From Ilyonectria destructans (lineage: Eukaryota; Ascomycota; Sordariomycetes; Hypocreales; Nectriaceae): a DNA stretch of 64,000 nucleotides. Under the pieces are notes generated by a model. The model saw only the letters and a program-made list of their open reading frames with translations. It searched no databases and had not been told where the DNA came from. The stretch covers positions 806,001 through 870,000 of the forward strand of contig JAHEWK010000019.1 of NCBI GenBank assembly GCA_020740775.1, read 5' to 3'. Shown here one piece after another: positions 10,956 through 23,168 of the stretch. The translations under genes were made by a program, and so were the position numbers. Numbering within the stretch: position 1 is the first letter of the stretch; the number at the start of each line of letters is the position of its first letter.

Positions 10956-11280
10956 TCAACGCCGCGGTCCTGGTCAACGCGCTAGTCCAAGAAGATATCC
11001 GGGTAGCTGGGTTTCGCAACCGGACACGGAGGAAAGCCGGGTGGCGACGCCCATAAAACCTGTGCTAGGACGCACCTATCCCATTGGGATGAGGGAGAAG
11101 ACGAAAAAGGCGAGGAGGGCTGATTGTAAGGGCGAATATTGACGGTACTAAGACGTCTTGGCCGACCTGATAATGGTGCTCGACCTTTCGAGGTCCAAGA
11201 TTCATATGATCGAAATGAACTGTCTGGATTTCTTTCTCAAATGGTTCCGCTAGCATATCTTTCCGAAGAGTTGGGAGGCC
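10956..11280. other. Gap after membrane-protein gene, nothing recognised
   Basis: Short overlapping ORFs only. It begins with a duplicated CGCGGTCCTGGTCAACGC-like stretch immediately after the stop codon. Confidence 0.4.
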
Positions 11281-11545
11281 TTGTTTAGCTATCAGACATT
11301 CCCCCTACCACAATCCCAACACACTTTGGCGTCAAATCCCTTGGCAAGTTATCTGCATCCGGTACGAAATGAAAAGCCTCGGTTACATTCCTTTGGGGTG
11401 AACGAGGACCTGCTCGACTGCAGGCATTGTGAACTACGGTCAACGAGTCTAGAGCTACTTTCGCGGCACTTAAAGAGGCTACACCAAGACGAAATCGAGA
11501 AGACAGGCGCCCCGCGGCACTTGAAAGCATTGAAAACGAACAACT
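11281..11545 (+). pseudogene. C2H2 zinc-finger fragment fused to an SDR pseudogene
   Basis: One plus frame contains LLDCRHCELRSTSLELLSRH followed by LKRLHQDEI, a C-X2-C-X12-H-X4-H arrangement that is a complete C2H2-type finger. The upstream part has no clear ATG (the frame opens with TTG), and the frame then runs out of phase into a short-chain dehydrogenase. Such single fingers occur in fungal proteins of the DUF3505 kind and in transposon-linked helicases. I cannot tell which one this came from. It is probably a captured fragment. Confidence 0.3.
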
Positions 11546-12454
11546 CAAGGGGAAATGGTGTGATAAGACCGTTCTGGTTACCGGCTGCTTCTCAGGCATC
11601 GGAACCGAGACAGCTAAAGCCCTCTACGAGACGGGAGCTGCGGTTTTTGCCACTGCACGAGATCTGAGCAAGGCTAAGGGAGCCCTTAGCTCCATTGTCG
11701 ATAGCAAACGTATCCACCTCCTTGAGCTCGATCTCAACTCATTGGCGAGCGAACGCAAGTGTGCGGACGCCTTTTTGGCCCAGTCTAACCGGCTTAATGT
11801 CCTCATCAACAATGCGGGCGTGATGGCTACCCCTGAGGAACGAACCGCCGACGGATTTGAGACACAATTTGGCACAAACCACCTTGCTCACTTCTTGTTA
11901 ATCCAGCTACTGCTCCCTACCCTACCCTTGGGAAGTTATCAACCCTGGAGTTTCAGTGCTGGGTTGTGGCTTTGACCTCCGCCGCTCACCGCAATGGTGA
12001 AGTCAACTTCCTGAACCTCAACTTTGAGGGCGAGTAGGATGCATGGAAGGCCTACGCCCAGAGTAAGACCGCCAATCTCTGGATATCTAATAAGCTGGAA
12101 TGTCGCTTCGGACTAAAGGGCGTCCATTCACTGAGTGTGCATCCTGGTGTCATTATGACTGGCCTTCTGCAGCACTTCTCGGACGAATAGGTGCAGAGTT
12201 TGGGGGCTGATCTACAATTAGTAAAGATGTTCAAGAGCCCTCAACAGGGTGCGGCCACCACGATATGGGCGGCCACTTCAAAGGCATTTGAAGGTCAGGG
12301 AGGCAAATACCTAGAGGACTGCCAGATCGCCAAGCCCCCAAAGCTCAATGCTGTCTAATTCGACCCTGGTTACTCAGCTTGGGCATATGATGAGAAGAAG
12401 GCATTACTGCTGTGGGAGAAATCTCTGGAGCTTGTGAAACTATTCCTTTATTGA
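11508..12454 (+). pseudogene. Short-chain dehydrogenase/reductase (SDR) pseudogene
   Basis: Frame 3 gives IENEQLKGKWCDKTVLVTGC then FSGIGTETAKALYETG, a TGxxxGIG cofactor loop, and later LNVLINNAGVM (the NNAG motif) and GTNHLAHFLL. After a frameshift near 11930 the second half continues: VVALTSAAHRNGE (catalytic Ser region), AYAQSKTANLW (catalytic Tyr-x-x-x-Lys), VHPGVIMTG, and DPGYSAWAYDEKKALLLWE to a TGA at 12452. In-frame stops lie at 12035 (TAG), 12188 (TAG) and 12356 (TAA). The order and length of about 310 aa fit the classical/WWOX-like fungal SDRs that oxidise or reduce alcohols with NAD(P). All catalytic residues are still readable, so the loss is fairly recent. Confidence 0.8.
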
Positions 12455-14120
12455 TAAAGTTCTTTATTTCCGTGAGGTGCCTGGTGGTGTATAGCTGGAG
12501 ATTTGGAGTGTAGTAGGAGAAGGAATATGCAGCAGTGCCTGAGTGGTATCAGACGCTCAACTAGAGATAAGAACTGCCTTCCTTTTATATCCCAAACAAA
12601 TACATATGTATCATCGTATCAGTCCGAGCACGGCTGTCCCTAGCTTGAATGTAAAGCCAGTTATATACACTCTTCCCGGCCTTAAGCTATCTCTATGAGT
12701 AAGGTCCTCTCACCTACCGGACTTTTGGATATTAACCTGAAATATAAAACTGTAGCTCTTGGCCTGACCGACAGTACACTTGGCGAACTAAGAGATGGAA
12801 TGGCGGCCATGGTGATAAGACTTGGCTAAATATGCTATGGCGGCATCTCAGGCAAGTTTACGAGAACTTGGAGGAACTCTAGGGACACTTTTGACAAGGC
12901 GCATAGATAGGAAAGACTGAAGAAGTCACTCAGAAGGTTCCTTTATGATCTAGCATTGGGGCGTAGGAGCACGTGGGCGGTTTGTTTTCATCCCGGATTT
13001 GTAAGCTTAAGTATACGAACGCTCCCTAAATAGCCTGAGGTGCCTATATAATTTCTATCCTATATGGTGGAGTTGAATAATTAGACTAAGTTGGGGGCGG
13101 ACCAGCTAAAGTCCGCTGCTGTTAGGTGTAGATAAGTAACTTAGGTAAAGGAGACCCCCGTTAACTCCGAGGCTAAGATAGTAGTTTGTTGGCAGTTCGC
13201 CGCCTCTTGGTTCCCTTAATTTAACTTTCTGGGCATATCTGTTACATCTAGCAGATGGAATGATCATATGTGCGAGAAGCTCCTGATATTCTTCCTATTT
13301 AATGAGGGTCTTTGGGTCAGTCTTATAGACGAAGAGAATGATGATGACCTCGGATGACCTCGGACAGCCGAGAGGCTCCGGATGCCTCGGGGTCTTGACT
13401 TTATCCAGCTATTGACCTGATTGAAGGGAAAGCTAGACTGGTGACGAGGCTGATGACGAGGCAGGTGGCGATGGACACCTATGATGATGAAGGAAAAGCT
13501 TCACTTCCGTCACAGCCGCTGAAATCCGATATCCCGATATATGACAATATCACGTCCTGGTTTAAGAGAACCTGTTATGTATAAATGGCTGCGTGGTAAA
13601 GGAGAAAAAAGCCCCGAGGTTTCAGCGTGGCGCAGCTTGCTACGACGCTAATAAAAGGAGGCGGGGGCTTTAGCCAATAAGATGCATTATTACATGACTT
13701 TGAGTCAAGGGTCTGGCTGAGCTGACCTCTCCCGCAGCGGTGGGCCCGGCTCGGATTCTAGTTCGGAAAGAGTGGGGACGGGACATTTCCCGAACTCCGG
13801 GCTCGGACTTTGATCCCCACGTGCTGTGTGGGAACGGCCCAGTCCGTGGGCGGGGCCGTGGGCGGGGCCGGTACCTCATGGGACCCGTGGACATGGATGC
13901 TGAGGAACGCCCGGAAAGGTCATAATGAATATGTCTATCGACACCGATATTCCCGAAAATCCCGGATATCATACTACCGGTCTAAGACCGACTAAATCTG
14001 TCTTTGCTCTGTGCCCTGTTGGTTTATCAGCTGGTTCTTAGATCTCTCCGTCGAGTTAGGTTGGTTAACAATTGAGTAGTTCTCATTGAATGTAATGGGA
14101 CACGCACAGGCTCACAGGCT
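12455..14120. other. Intergenic, mixed repeat debris
   Basis: No gene is recognised. The stretch includes a tRNA-Ser-like piece near 12528-12580 (see findings), AT-rich DNA, and a stem-loop made of AAAGCCCC at 13608-13615 and GGGGCTTT at 13664-13671 with inner AGCGT/ACGCT arms. It also has a GC-rich direct repeat (CCGTGGGCGGGGC, twice) near 13843-13869. Two short ORFs at 13740-13995 cross this repeat and are probably chance. Confidence 0.4.
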
Positions 14121-14126
14121 GACCCA

Positions 14127-14180
14127 CTCACACGCTCACACGCTCACACGCTCACACGCTCATACACACGCTCACAAGCG
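14127..14180. repeat. CTCACACG 8-bp tandem repeat
   Basis: Four exact CTCACACG copies (14127-14158) are followed by degenerate copies up to about 14180, immediately upstream of the SDR start at 14202. It would form part of the 5' leader of that gene. Confidence 0.85.
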
Positions 14181-14201
14181 CACAAACACTCACACAACAC
14201 A

Positions 14202-14438
14202 ATGGCTCCCCTTGTCTGGCTCATCACCGGAAGTACTTCTGGATTTGGTGCCGAGTTTGTGAAAGCGCTTCTTGCAGCGGGAGACAAGGTCATCGCTACG
14301 GCGCGCAATCCCTCCAGCATAGCACACTTCGAAAAAGCAGGAGCAGCGGTACTAAAGCTGGACCTCGATGCCAGCCAGACTGACTTTGACAAGCTGGCGG
14401 AGACTGCCATTGGCATTCATGGCGGGGTGAATGTCGTA
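14202..14438 (+). pseudogene. Truncated SDR, N-terminal Rossmann half only
   Basis: From an ATG in good context (ACAATGG) the frame reads MAPLVWLITGSTSGFGAEFV with the TGxxxGxG nucleotide-binding loop, then KVIATARNPSSIAHFEKAG and LKLDLDASQTDF, then IHGGVNVV. In this SDR subfamily the next residues should be NNAG, but homology ends abruptly at about 14438. The frame then runs 130 more codons through unrelated sequence. The NNAG, catalytic Tyr and Lys and substrate domain are all missing, so no enzyme activity is expected. The joint could be an insertion or a deletion; the missing half is not found downstream in this window. Confidence 0.75.
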
Positions 14439-15587
14439 GCCATCCAGGGAGGACGGAGTTGGGCGCCCAGCTCGACAGTTCAGCGCCAGGAGGTGGCCCA
14501 CTTTTGTTGCGAAGTTTGGAGCGTTTCGCAACAAATATGGGGATCCACCAGCATCCCTGCTCAGGTGGGCATGCTTCATGCGCTTATGCAGCCTCCGCAA
14601 GAGGATCACATCGATGTAGGATCGGTTGGACCTTGGACATCCCTTTTCGAGGCCAGTAAATGCCAACAATTGGTAAGTCCCGGGTCTCCCATCGGCGAGG
14701 GGGTTACTCCTCACGCCACGCAATGCTTCGGAAATAACCCAAAAGTTACCACGTTATCTTGGAAGGAAGCAGGACATATACATCCTGGCACCCTGTGGGC
14801 AAGACTCCACGTCTCGACATCCACAAGTGCATGGGGACAAGCTTAAAGTTTACCGCAACGTGCCGAGAAATGGTCCCCCACTCTGAGAAAAAAATGCGAG
14901 ATAATCGATGGCTGGCGATATGATATACAATGGAGGCCTCTCTGCCGGGGTCGCCAAGCCGGGGCGGGTTGAAGGGACCTAGCCGTTTCGCCCCGGAAGT
15001 AGCAAAGCCGCTGGGGAGCATGACCCAGTCAGAGTGATCTCGTGCAGCGCATTGGTTGCGGAGTTGTGCATCTGCTGCTTGTAAGGCGGACCCTCGCCAT
15101 GGCTGTGAGCTTTCCCCCCCTCCTCTCCTATCGGACTTACAGGATGTCATTACCTCCGATGGGGACGAGTTCCACTTGTTGCCCGTCTGGGGCACTGCTC
15201 TTGGCAGCATCTCTGACGATGAGGGTTGATGATATAAGCCAAAGGCCCCAGAATGGCGTCTGGGCGTGGTGGCTGAGCCACAGCGTACGTACTCCTGATG
15301 CAGCCCGATCTGTCGGTAGAGGGCACGATTAGAATGAGAGTGCCGCGCGTTCACCCAAGTCTGATGAGCTGATTTCATTGGTCGCCTCTGAATCTAATGC
15401 TTCTTTCGCAGTGAATGCCTTTGTGGATTTATAATGTTCACGAGCGGAATAGAATCAGAAATCAAGATATATTGATCAACACGCTTGGCAACAGCATTCG
15501 CATTGAGATTGACACAACCGGCAAACCTTGTAGCACACACACTTATCCTTCTGATATTCCTTTTGGTCTTAGATTGTTTGCCTGGCA
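14439..15587. other. Unrelated sequence following the SDR break; one 210-codon ORF on minus strand
   Basis: This block separates the truncated SDR from the metalloprotease. It contains an 11-bp perfect inverted repeat (TTTGTTGCGAA at 14503-14513, TTCGCAACAAA at 14525-14535). It also has an ATG-initiated minus-strand ORF from 15378 to 14746 (210 aa, Arg/Ser-rich, no motif recognised). The ORF may be fortuitous. The last 150 bp should be the promoter of the gene at 15588. Confidence 0.3.
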
Positions 15588-17463
15588 ATGGCACTTTTGC
15601 GCTTCGCCGCTGCTATTATTTTAGTGATAACCTTTTTTTCAAGTAACCCACACGGTAAGCTTCTTTCGTCCCACCCTCTATCCCACTTTAACCCCGGTGG
15701 TTACTAACAGTGGGACTCCATCAGCCCTGTCCATTGCGAGAGCTTCACCACAACATGTCACTTGGGTAGAAGATTTGTCGCTGGTAAAGGCAGCAGACAA
15801 CTTTGATGCCAATTCCAGTTTCGAACTGTTCTTTAATCTGCATGGAATAAAGAAGCAAATAAAATTACGACTCGTTCCCAACAACCAGGTCCTCGCAAAC
15901 TCGGCTTCCGTGCGATTCCTTCGACAAGACGGGACTCTCTCCTATATCGAACCGATTCAGAGATCAAGTCACCTAGTCTTCAAAGGCGATGCTTTTGTAC
16001 AAGACTCGTACGACAACCGATGGAGGGATGCTGGAATAGCCAGGATAACGATTCGAGAGCACGAATACGATCCCTTGTTCGAAGGCACATTTACAATCGA
16101 CAACGACCGGTTCCACGTCCAGATCGATTCTACATTTCGCAAAACACAGTCTTTGAACTATGTCATACCTCATAACCCCGAGAAGCCATTTCTAGTGGCA
16201 TGGAGAGACAGTGATGCTCAAGGACATGAGCGTCGTGAAGAAGCCAGCGATGACCTGAGATGTGGAGTGGACAATCCGTCCAATGTAGCCCGACGCTACC
16301 TATCACGCTCGCCTGGTCATGGGTTGATGGAAGGCTCGACAATGAAGCTTCAAGAGCGGCAGAGATTCGGCGGAGATCTGACAGACACCATTGGCTCTAC
16401 AGACGGATGCCCATCGTCAAGACTGATTGCGTTGCTGGGGATCGCGACTGACTGCAGCTACACTGCGGACTTCTCATCGACAGACGAGATCCAGTCACAC
16501 ATCGTTGCGCACATCAACGCAGCATCCCAGGTCTACGAAGATACCTTCAACATCTCGCTAGCTATCCAGAACCTTACCATATCCGACTCAAACTGCCCCT
16601 CGTCGTCGTCTTCCTCCGACTGGAACATCCCGTGCAGCGCAAACGCCGACACGCGAGATCGTCTGAGCCGCTTCTCGCAGTGGCGAGGGCAGCTGAGCGA
16701 CGACAACGCCCTCTGGACGATTCTGAGCGGATGCCGCACTAGCTCTACGGTTGGCGTCTCGTGGCTCGGCGAGGTCTGTCGCCAGGGGGCGAACTCGTTC
16801 CAGGATAGCGGCACGACGCAGACTTCGTCGTCGACCAACATTGTTTTCAGAAACAACCAGGAGTGGCAAGTCATCGCGCACGAGATTGGCCACAGCTTCG
16901 GCGCATCGCACGACTGCACGTCTTCGACCTGCAGCGATGGGACGTCCGACATGCAGGGATGCTGCCCGTTAAGCTCTGGCACGTGCAACGCAAACGGCCA
17001 GTACATAATGAACCCAGCTGCCGTCTCTGGCGTCACGAGCTTCTCGCCCTGCACCATCGGGGCCGTTTGCTCGTCCATCGGCCGAGGATCCATCGACACG
17101 AGCTGTCTCCGAAACAACAACGAAGTCACCGTCATCACGGGTCCGTCATGCCCCAACGGCACTACAGTCGATGAAAACATCCCGGGCTGCAGCGTGCAAG
17201 CCACCTCGAATCCAACGTCGACGACTGACCCTGATGACGATGACCGGCTTGACAACGACTTTGGAAGAAACAACAACAACTCTGCACGAGACTGGTTTGA
17301 CGACAACAGAACCACCGTCATTGTAATCGCCTCTGTGGGCGGTTCAATAGCCCTTATTTTGGTGATTTGGTGCATCTGCTGTTGCGCCCGACAGAAAAAG
17401 CCTAAAACCCTGCTCGTGAAGCAGCAAGGAATGCCCGTTCAACACCCAGTGCGGTATGCATGA
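15588..17463 (+). CDS. ADAM-type zinc metalloprotease, membrane-anchored, disintegrin domain not seen
   Basis: Exon 1 (15588-15654) encodes a signal peptide, MALLRFAAAIILVITFF. A 70-nt intron (15655-15724, GTAAGC...CAG) joins in phase to LSIARASPQHVTWVEDLSL. The product is about 601 aa. The prodomain (to about residue 190) matches fungal ADM proteases (FELFFNLHG, FEGTFTIDNDRFHVQ). The catalytic domain has the reprolysin zinc site HEIGHSFGASHDC with the Met-turn region YIMNPAAVSG, and the cysteine-rich end FSPCTIGAVCSS. Fungal ADMs normally continue into a Cys-rich disintegrin module. Here VITGPSCPNGTTVDENIPGC passes straight into an acidic, Asn-rich linker (TDPDDDDRLDNDFGRNNNN), a transmembrane span (VIVIASVGGSIALILVIWCI) and a short basic tail. 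Expected role: a type I surface or secreted protease acting outside the cell. An alternative upstream start was not seen. Confidence 0.85.
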
Positions 17464-18078
17464 TGATGTTAGATCAATGTCACTTTTGTGGATATTATTT
17501 GGCGTTCATGGCATTTTGTGTATGCATTTTTGAAGTGGCAAGTTTCCAGCATCTTGTTAGTGTATAGAGGAAATGAGAAAGGGGCATGACTGTTCTTTGC
17601 TCTGGCAAGTATTAGCCGTGGCAAAGTGCCGTTCAATATTGGCTGGTGGGATGTACCTTCCCTCTTGGCGTCTGGGCCAGCGCCGCGATATCTTTTGGAC
17701 AAGAAATGCCCTCAACATTCTTCGGAGTTATGGGAACCGTAAGCCGTCATGCTTTCCTTCACTCCTTTTCTCTGACTAGAAATGTTATGAAATGATGCTA
17801 ATGCACAAGAGTTTAGTTAATATATATTTCGAACGGGAGACGAATTTACGCCTGTCACACAGCACAACCTAGTCCGCAAAGGGAAATCAGAATGTCATGC
17901 GTGTCAGGGCTGTCAAGTGGGTAAGACTCGCCGGCGCAAAAGAAGGGCCCCGTTGTCTGCTGCGAGTGGTAACAGCCGGAGGGCGCCGCAGTCACGATGG
18001 CGTTGTCAGGAGTGTAATGCAGCTTTATGTAGATCAGCAGAATAGGTGGGAAACAATGTACCTTTGATTTGCTGTTCT
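17464..18078. other. Intergenic, 3' side of the metalloprotease
   Basis: Short shadow ORFs only. No repeat or RNA gene could be supported. Confidence 0.4.
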
Positions 18079-18350
18079 CTAATTGGCTAGACCCCCTGTC
18101 AAGGGCTGAAGTGGAGGCTTCTCGTACTCGAAGGGTACAAATAAAACAATCTTTCCCACAGCTCTGTTCTCTTCCATGGACCTGTGCACCTCCACAATCT
18201 CGTCCAGTCTGAATATCTTCCCAACTGGCAGCTTCACTTTTCCCTCCTTGATCTTGGGCGCCAGATCGCTCAATGGCGTCTCCATGAACTCCTCCCGCCC
18301 ACCGCTGTAGGCCGTCAAGTAGAACCCCCGATGAAATAAATTCCATCGGG
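18079..18350 (-). pseudogene. C-terminal remnant of a zinc-type alcohol dehydrogenase/quinone reductase (MDR)
   Basis: On the minus strand the frame reads GFYLTAYSGGREEF, LAPKIKEGKVKLPVGKIFRL, then DEIVEVHRSMEENRAVGKIV before a stop at 18079. The block D-E-I-V-E-x-H-R-x-M-E-E-N-x-A-x-G-K-I-V is the conserved C-terminal end of NAD(P)H:quinone oxidoreductase-like medium-chain dehydrogenases. The cofactor-binding (GxGxxG) and catalytic N-terminal parts are not found to the right (18350-18730), so only about 80 residues remain. It lies downstream of the old yellow enzyme on the same strand and may be debris of a former oxidoreductase cluster. Confidence 0.7.
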
Positions 18351-18732
18351 TTCCAATTATCTAAGGTCCACCTATTTATTACCCACTATGCCAGTCATAC
18401 AGACTATACCGCCTCGCTTGACACACTGCACTGAGTCCTCATTGCCATAGGCAACATGGTACAACCCGAACTTGACGCGCCAGTTGAATCCAACGCATCC
18501 GAAGTGTCACATGGCCTAGCCAGCTACAGGAGTGGCTGTACAGGGCCTCCTTTCTTATTACACAACAACCCTCATTCTCTAGATAAATCTTCAGATCGCA
18601 CAATTCAGTCAGTTTCCTTGGTAGGTCGCCGGCCCAGAACATAGAGCGACAATTATCGTCGGACTTTGTCGCAACTGGAATAAGACGCGATCTGCCTCTT
18701 TTCGCCTGACAACTATACACATAGGGTATCAC

Positions 18733-20109
<1,377 letters not shown>

Positions 20110-20984
20110 TGTATTGATGATTTGATTAACTGAGTTATACAAAATGACCCTCGTTTGGCGGCCAGAATGATCGTACGGTAAGTACTTCGGTGGTTGGGCC
20201 TGGTTAAGTTTATATCTTAGTCGCCGAATTCCCTGATGTGAGCTTTTGATTTCAAATCTTAGTTGCCGCTTCCTCCATACCCGCTGGTTGCATTAGCCAC
20301 AGGGAAGTTCAGGGTCCAGTCCGACATCGTCCGCAAGTAGGTTGCCCTACACCCCCTCCCGAAGACTGACAACGACAGCTCCGATGGCCACCAGGGGTAA
20401 ATACTCTATAAAACACGGAATTAGAATGGGCTCCGAAATATTTCGGGGTTGGTGAAAGGACTCCTAGCGATCCGGTCCACAATCGGCGATAAGGCTTGAT
20501 TCTAGCCCCCACTCTTAATAACCGCTAGTATCGAACCGTGCCCACTTCCCGGCCCCACTCCGAACTGCAGGGGACGATATCGGGGCTTAAGTATGCTCCC
20601 AGTCAACGAAGAAAGTAAAACACGCCTGCCTTCTAAGCAGGCCTGTCACGGTATATACACCAGATTGGCCCAGTCAGTAAAAAGTGAAATTGTGGGGCTT
20701 CGGGAGATTATGGAAACACTGTACGAAACGTAAATAGCTTAGCGCAGAGGCCCTATGGGGTGTGTCCCCCTGGGCGGAATAAAACCCAACCGTGTATGGA
20801 CTTAAGCCGGCGTTACGCTTACGGCCATTTGAGAAGGAGAAGTAGCCCGGTGCGAATCCCAACCTATTTAACAACGAAAAGAGTGCTCCTCCTCACAGTT
20901 GCCTACAGTAATGCAACCTATTCTTTGCTAATCGCTCAACAATCAAAATCAAAACTCACATTCAACTTTAAGCAATTAGCAAAA
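20110..20984. promoter_or_regulatory. Divergent promoter region with CCG-N8-CGG palindrome
   Basis: This 875-bp space separates the start codons of the OYE (leftward) and AKR (rightward) genes. At 20433-20446 lies CCGAAATATTTCGG, a perfect 14-bp palindrome of the form CCG-N8-CGG. Inverted CGG/CCG triplets with a fixed spacer are the usual binding sites of fungal Zn2Cys6 activators. A shared site would let one regulator drive both oxidoreductases, but that is inference. No convincing TATA box was assigned. Confidence 0.45.
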
Positions 20985-22311
20985 ATGGTCAAGACACTCC
21001 CCTTTGCGGACATCGAGGTTAACTTGCCCGGTTTCGGTGCAATGGGCATCAGCTTCGCTATGGGGACCGATCTGAGCCCAGAGGAAGCCGAGCCTGTCCT
21101 TCTCAAGGCCATCGAGTTAGGATGCACATTCTGGGATACTGCGGTACGCTGTTCACGCTCATGGTTGGACTGACCCTGAAGAAATACTAATGAAAGCTGA
21201 CACGGCTGTATGTAGGTTGTCTACCAAGCAGGAGTCAACGAAAAGCTCCTGGGGGATTTCATCAGGAAGCACAATGTCCGTGACAAAGTTTTCCGTGAGT
21301 AGCAAACGCATCACCTGAACACCTGGAGATTCAACATTACTGACGGACACATTTTCAGTCGCCTCCAAGTGCGGATTCGACATCTTCGGGGGAGGTGGAC
21401 GTGTCACCAACTCGGCGTCTCATATCAAGGAGTACATCGAAGGCACTATTGACCGACTCGGATTTACACCAGACCTCTATTACCTACATCGGATCGATCC
21501 CGGTACGTTCGGCGACGCGTCGGCCTATTCCATTCCATGCGGCGGTCATCCTAACAGTACCCAACTAGATACGCCCCTTGAGGAGTCAATCACTGCCCTC
21601 GATCAGATTCGCAAAGAGGGTAAGACCAAATATATCGGTCTCTCGGAATGCTCTGCCAAGACACTTCACAAAGCAAACTCAAGTAAGATAAAAAAAGCCC
21701 CCTATCTTTGAGTCTTGTCACAGGCGTCTGATCTGCAATTGCTAGTTGCCAAAATCGACGCCGTCCAGTCAGAGTACTCTCCTTTCGAGACGATCCATGA
21801 GACCAACGGTGTGATCAATGCTTGCAAAGAGCTTGGTGTGGCCTTCGTGGCATTCAGCCCTCTAGGCCACGGGTTCCTTGTTGATGACTTCGAGTACAAG
21901 ACCCCAGACGACTTTGCGCCAAATGATTTCCGTCGTACCTGTGAGTTATTATTTCCTTACAACATGATCGAAAAGGTGTGCTTTATGGTATTTCTAATCC
22001 CTGGTAAATACACAGCCCCCAAGTTCCAAGGAGACAACTTTTACAAGAACCAGGCGATTGTGGGAGAGATCAAGAAACTTGCAACTCGGAAGGGATGCAC
22101 TGTGGCCCAGATTGCCCTTGCCTGGGTCGCTGCCCAGGGGATGATTGCCATTCCTGGTACGACCAAGGCTAAGCGCCTAGAGGAGAATTGGTCATCGAGG
22201 GATATCGAGTTCACCGAGGAGGAGAAGGCGGAGTTGCGAGTTATCATCGATAAGGCCAAGCCTCAGGGGAAGAGGTTCAGTGCCGATCACGAAGCCGTGG
22301 TCGGCCACTAG
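20985..22311 (+). CDS. Aldo-keto reductase, six exons
   Basis: Exons are 20985-21143, 21216-21294, 21359-21502, 21569-21682, 21746-21940 and 22016-22311, with five GT-AG introns of 63-75 nt and every junction in frame. The product is 328 aa. The AKR tetrad is visible: Asp in FWDTA, Tyr in VVYQAG, Lys in VASKCGFD and His in YYLHRIDP. The barrel continues with [42 protein letters not shown], and the NADPH-binding end [13 protein letters not shown]. It is closest in pattern to the yakC/AKR13-like fungal enzymes that reduce aldehydes or ketones with NADPH in the cytosol. The fourth intron acceptor is taken as TAG at 21743-21745, which yields IAKIDAVQ; the CAG at 21721 is the alternative. It is divergent from the OYE gene. 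Confidence 0.92.
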
Positions 22312-23168
22312 GATTAGATTGATGTCCAGAGTTGCAATAACTTAGTGGCTTGAGGAAGTTATAGCGCTTTAAGAGCACTTTCTTTGAGAAGAGCATTCTT
22401 CTCAACCACATTGCCATCATGCGTAACCAATCGCCATACGTATGGTCTCAGTACTTCGGTCGTCTTGACTCGGGCAAATGCCTCGAACCATCTGCTGTTA
22501 CATATTGGGCATGGCAGAGTGGCACGGGTGATCATGGTTTGGCGGCACCAGCAGAGGGTACTTCCGCCTCGATCATGTAGTCGAAGGGCAGATCTGCCTG
22601 TGACTTCCTCTCATCTTCAGGTGGAAGTACCTCGGCTGCGGCCAATCAGGAGATAAAGGGAGAGGCAAATCGCCCCCGCGGCCGCAACAGCAATGTTCCT
22701 CATTATTATAATTACAAAGTTTCTAGGTGGCCGGGAGTATGCCACGGGAGTCAGCATATAAAGCAAGAATTAAGCGAGGTGGTCCATGTAGATATGCCAA
22801 GAGTCACGTTGAGGGATTCATGTGGTGAGGGTTGATGGAGGGAAGAACAGGAGAGTAGATCGAAGCATTTCGAAATACCTTCTCCTCTTGATTTCTAATT
22901 TCTCCCTACCTAAAAGCTACCGGCATGTTGGAATTAGAAAACTCCAGCAGAACTTTTCTCATACCTAACATGGGTAATGAAGAAGCGAAGTACAAGCGAG
23001 GCAGAATTGGTATCCCAGCAGATTCGGCTCTATTCTGAAAACAACTTCGTAGCACAGGCTGTTTCCTTTTCCCAAAACGTGGGCTGTATAACGTAATATG
23101 CCGTTGCTTACTTCGGCCTGTGCAAGGAATGGAGCATTTAGCGTTTCCCCCTTGTCGCCTGCAGAAGC
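22312..23168. other. Intergenic between AKR and a broken hydrolase
   Basis: A minus-strand ATG ORF at 22535-22359 (58 aa) contains CPICNSRWFEAF preceded in the open frame by LCWC, so a small zinc-binding peptide is conceivable but unsupported. The rest shows no recognisable feature. Confidence 0.3.

Noticed and set aside
14127..14180. Short tandem repeat as a CRISPR-like array
   Set aside because: Units are 8 bp with no spacers; an ordinary minisatellite in a fungal genome.
14352..14723. 123-codon minus-strand ORF over the SDR break
   Set aside because: Half of it is antisense to the SDR Rossmann region, so it is not an independent gene.
16533..17375. 280-codon minus-strand ORF
   Set aside because: Fully antisense to the metalloprotease exon, with no family resemblance; a shadow of GC-rich codons.
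20820..20875. Possible tRNA T-arm (GGTGCGAATCCCAACC)
   Set aside because: No matching D-arm, anticodon loop or acceptor stem could be built around it.
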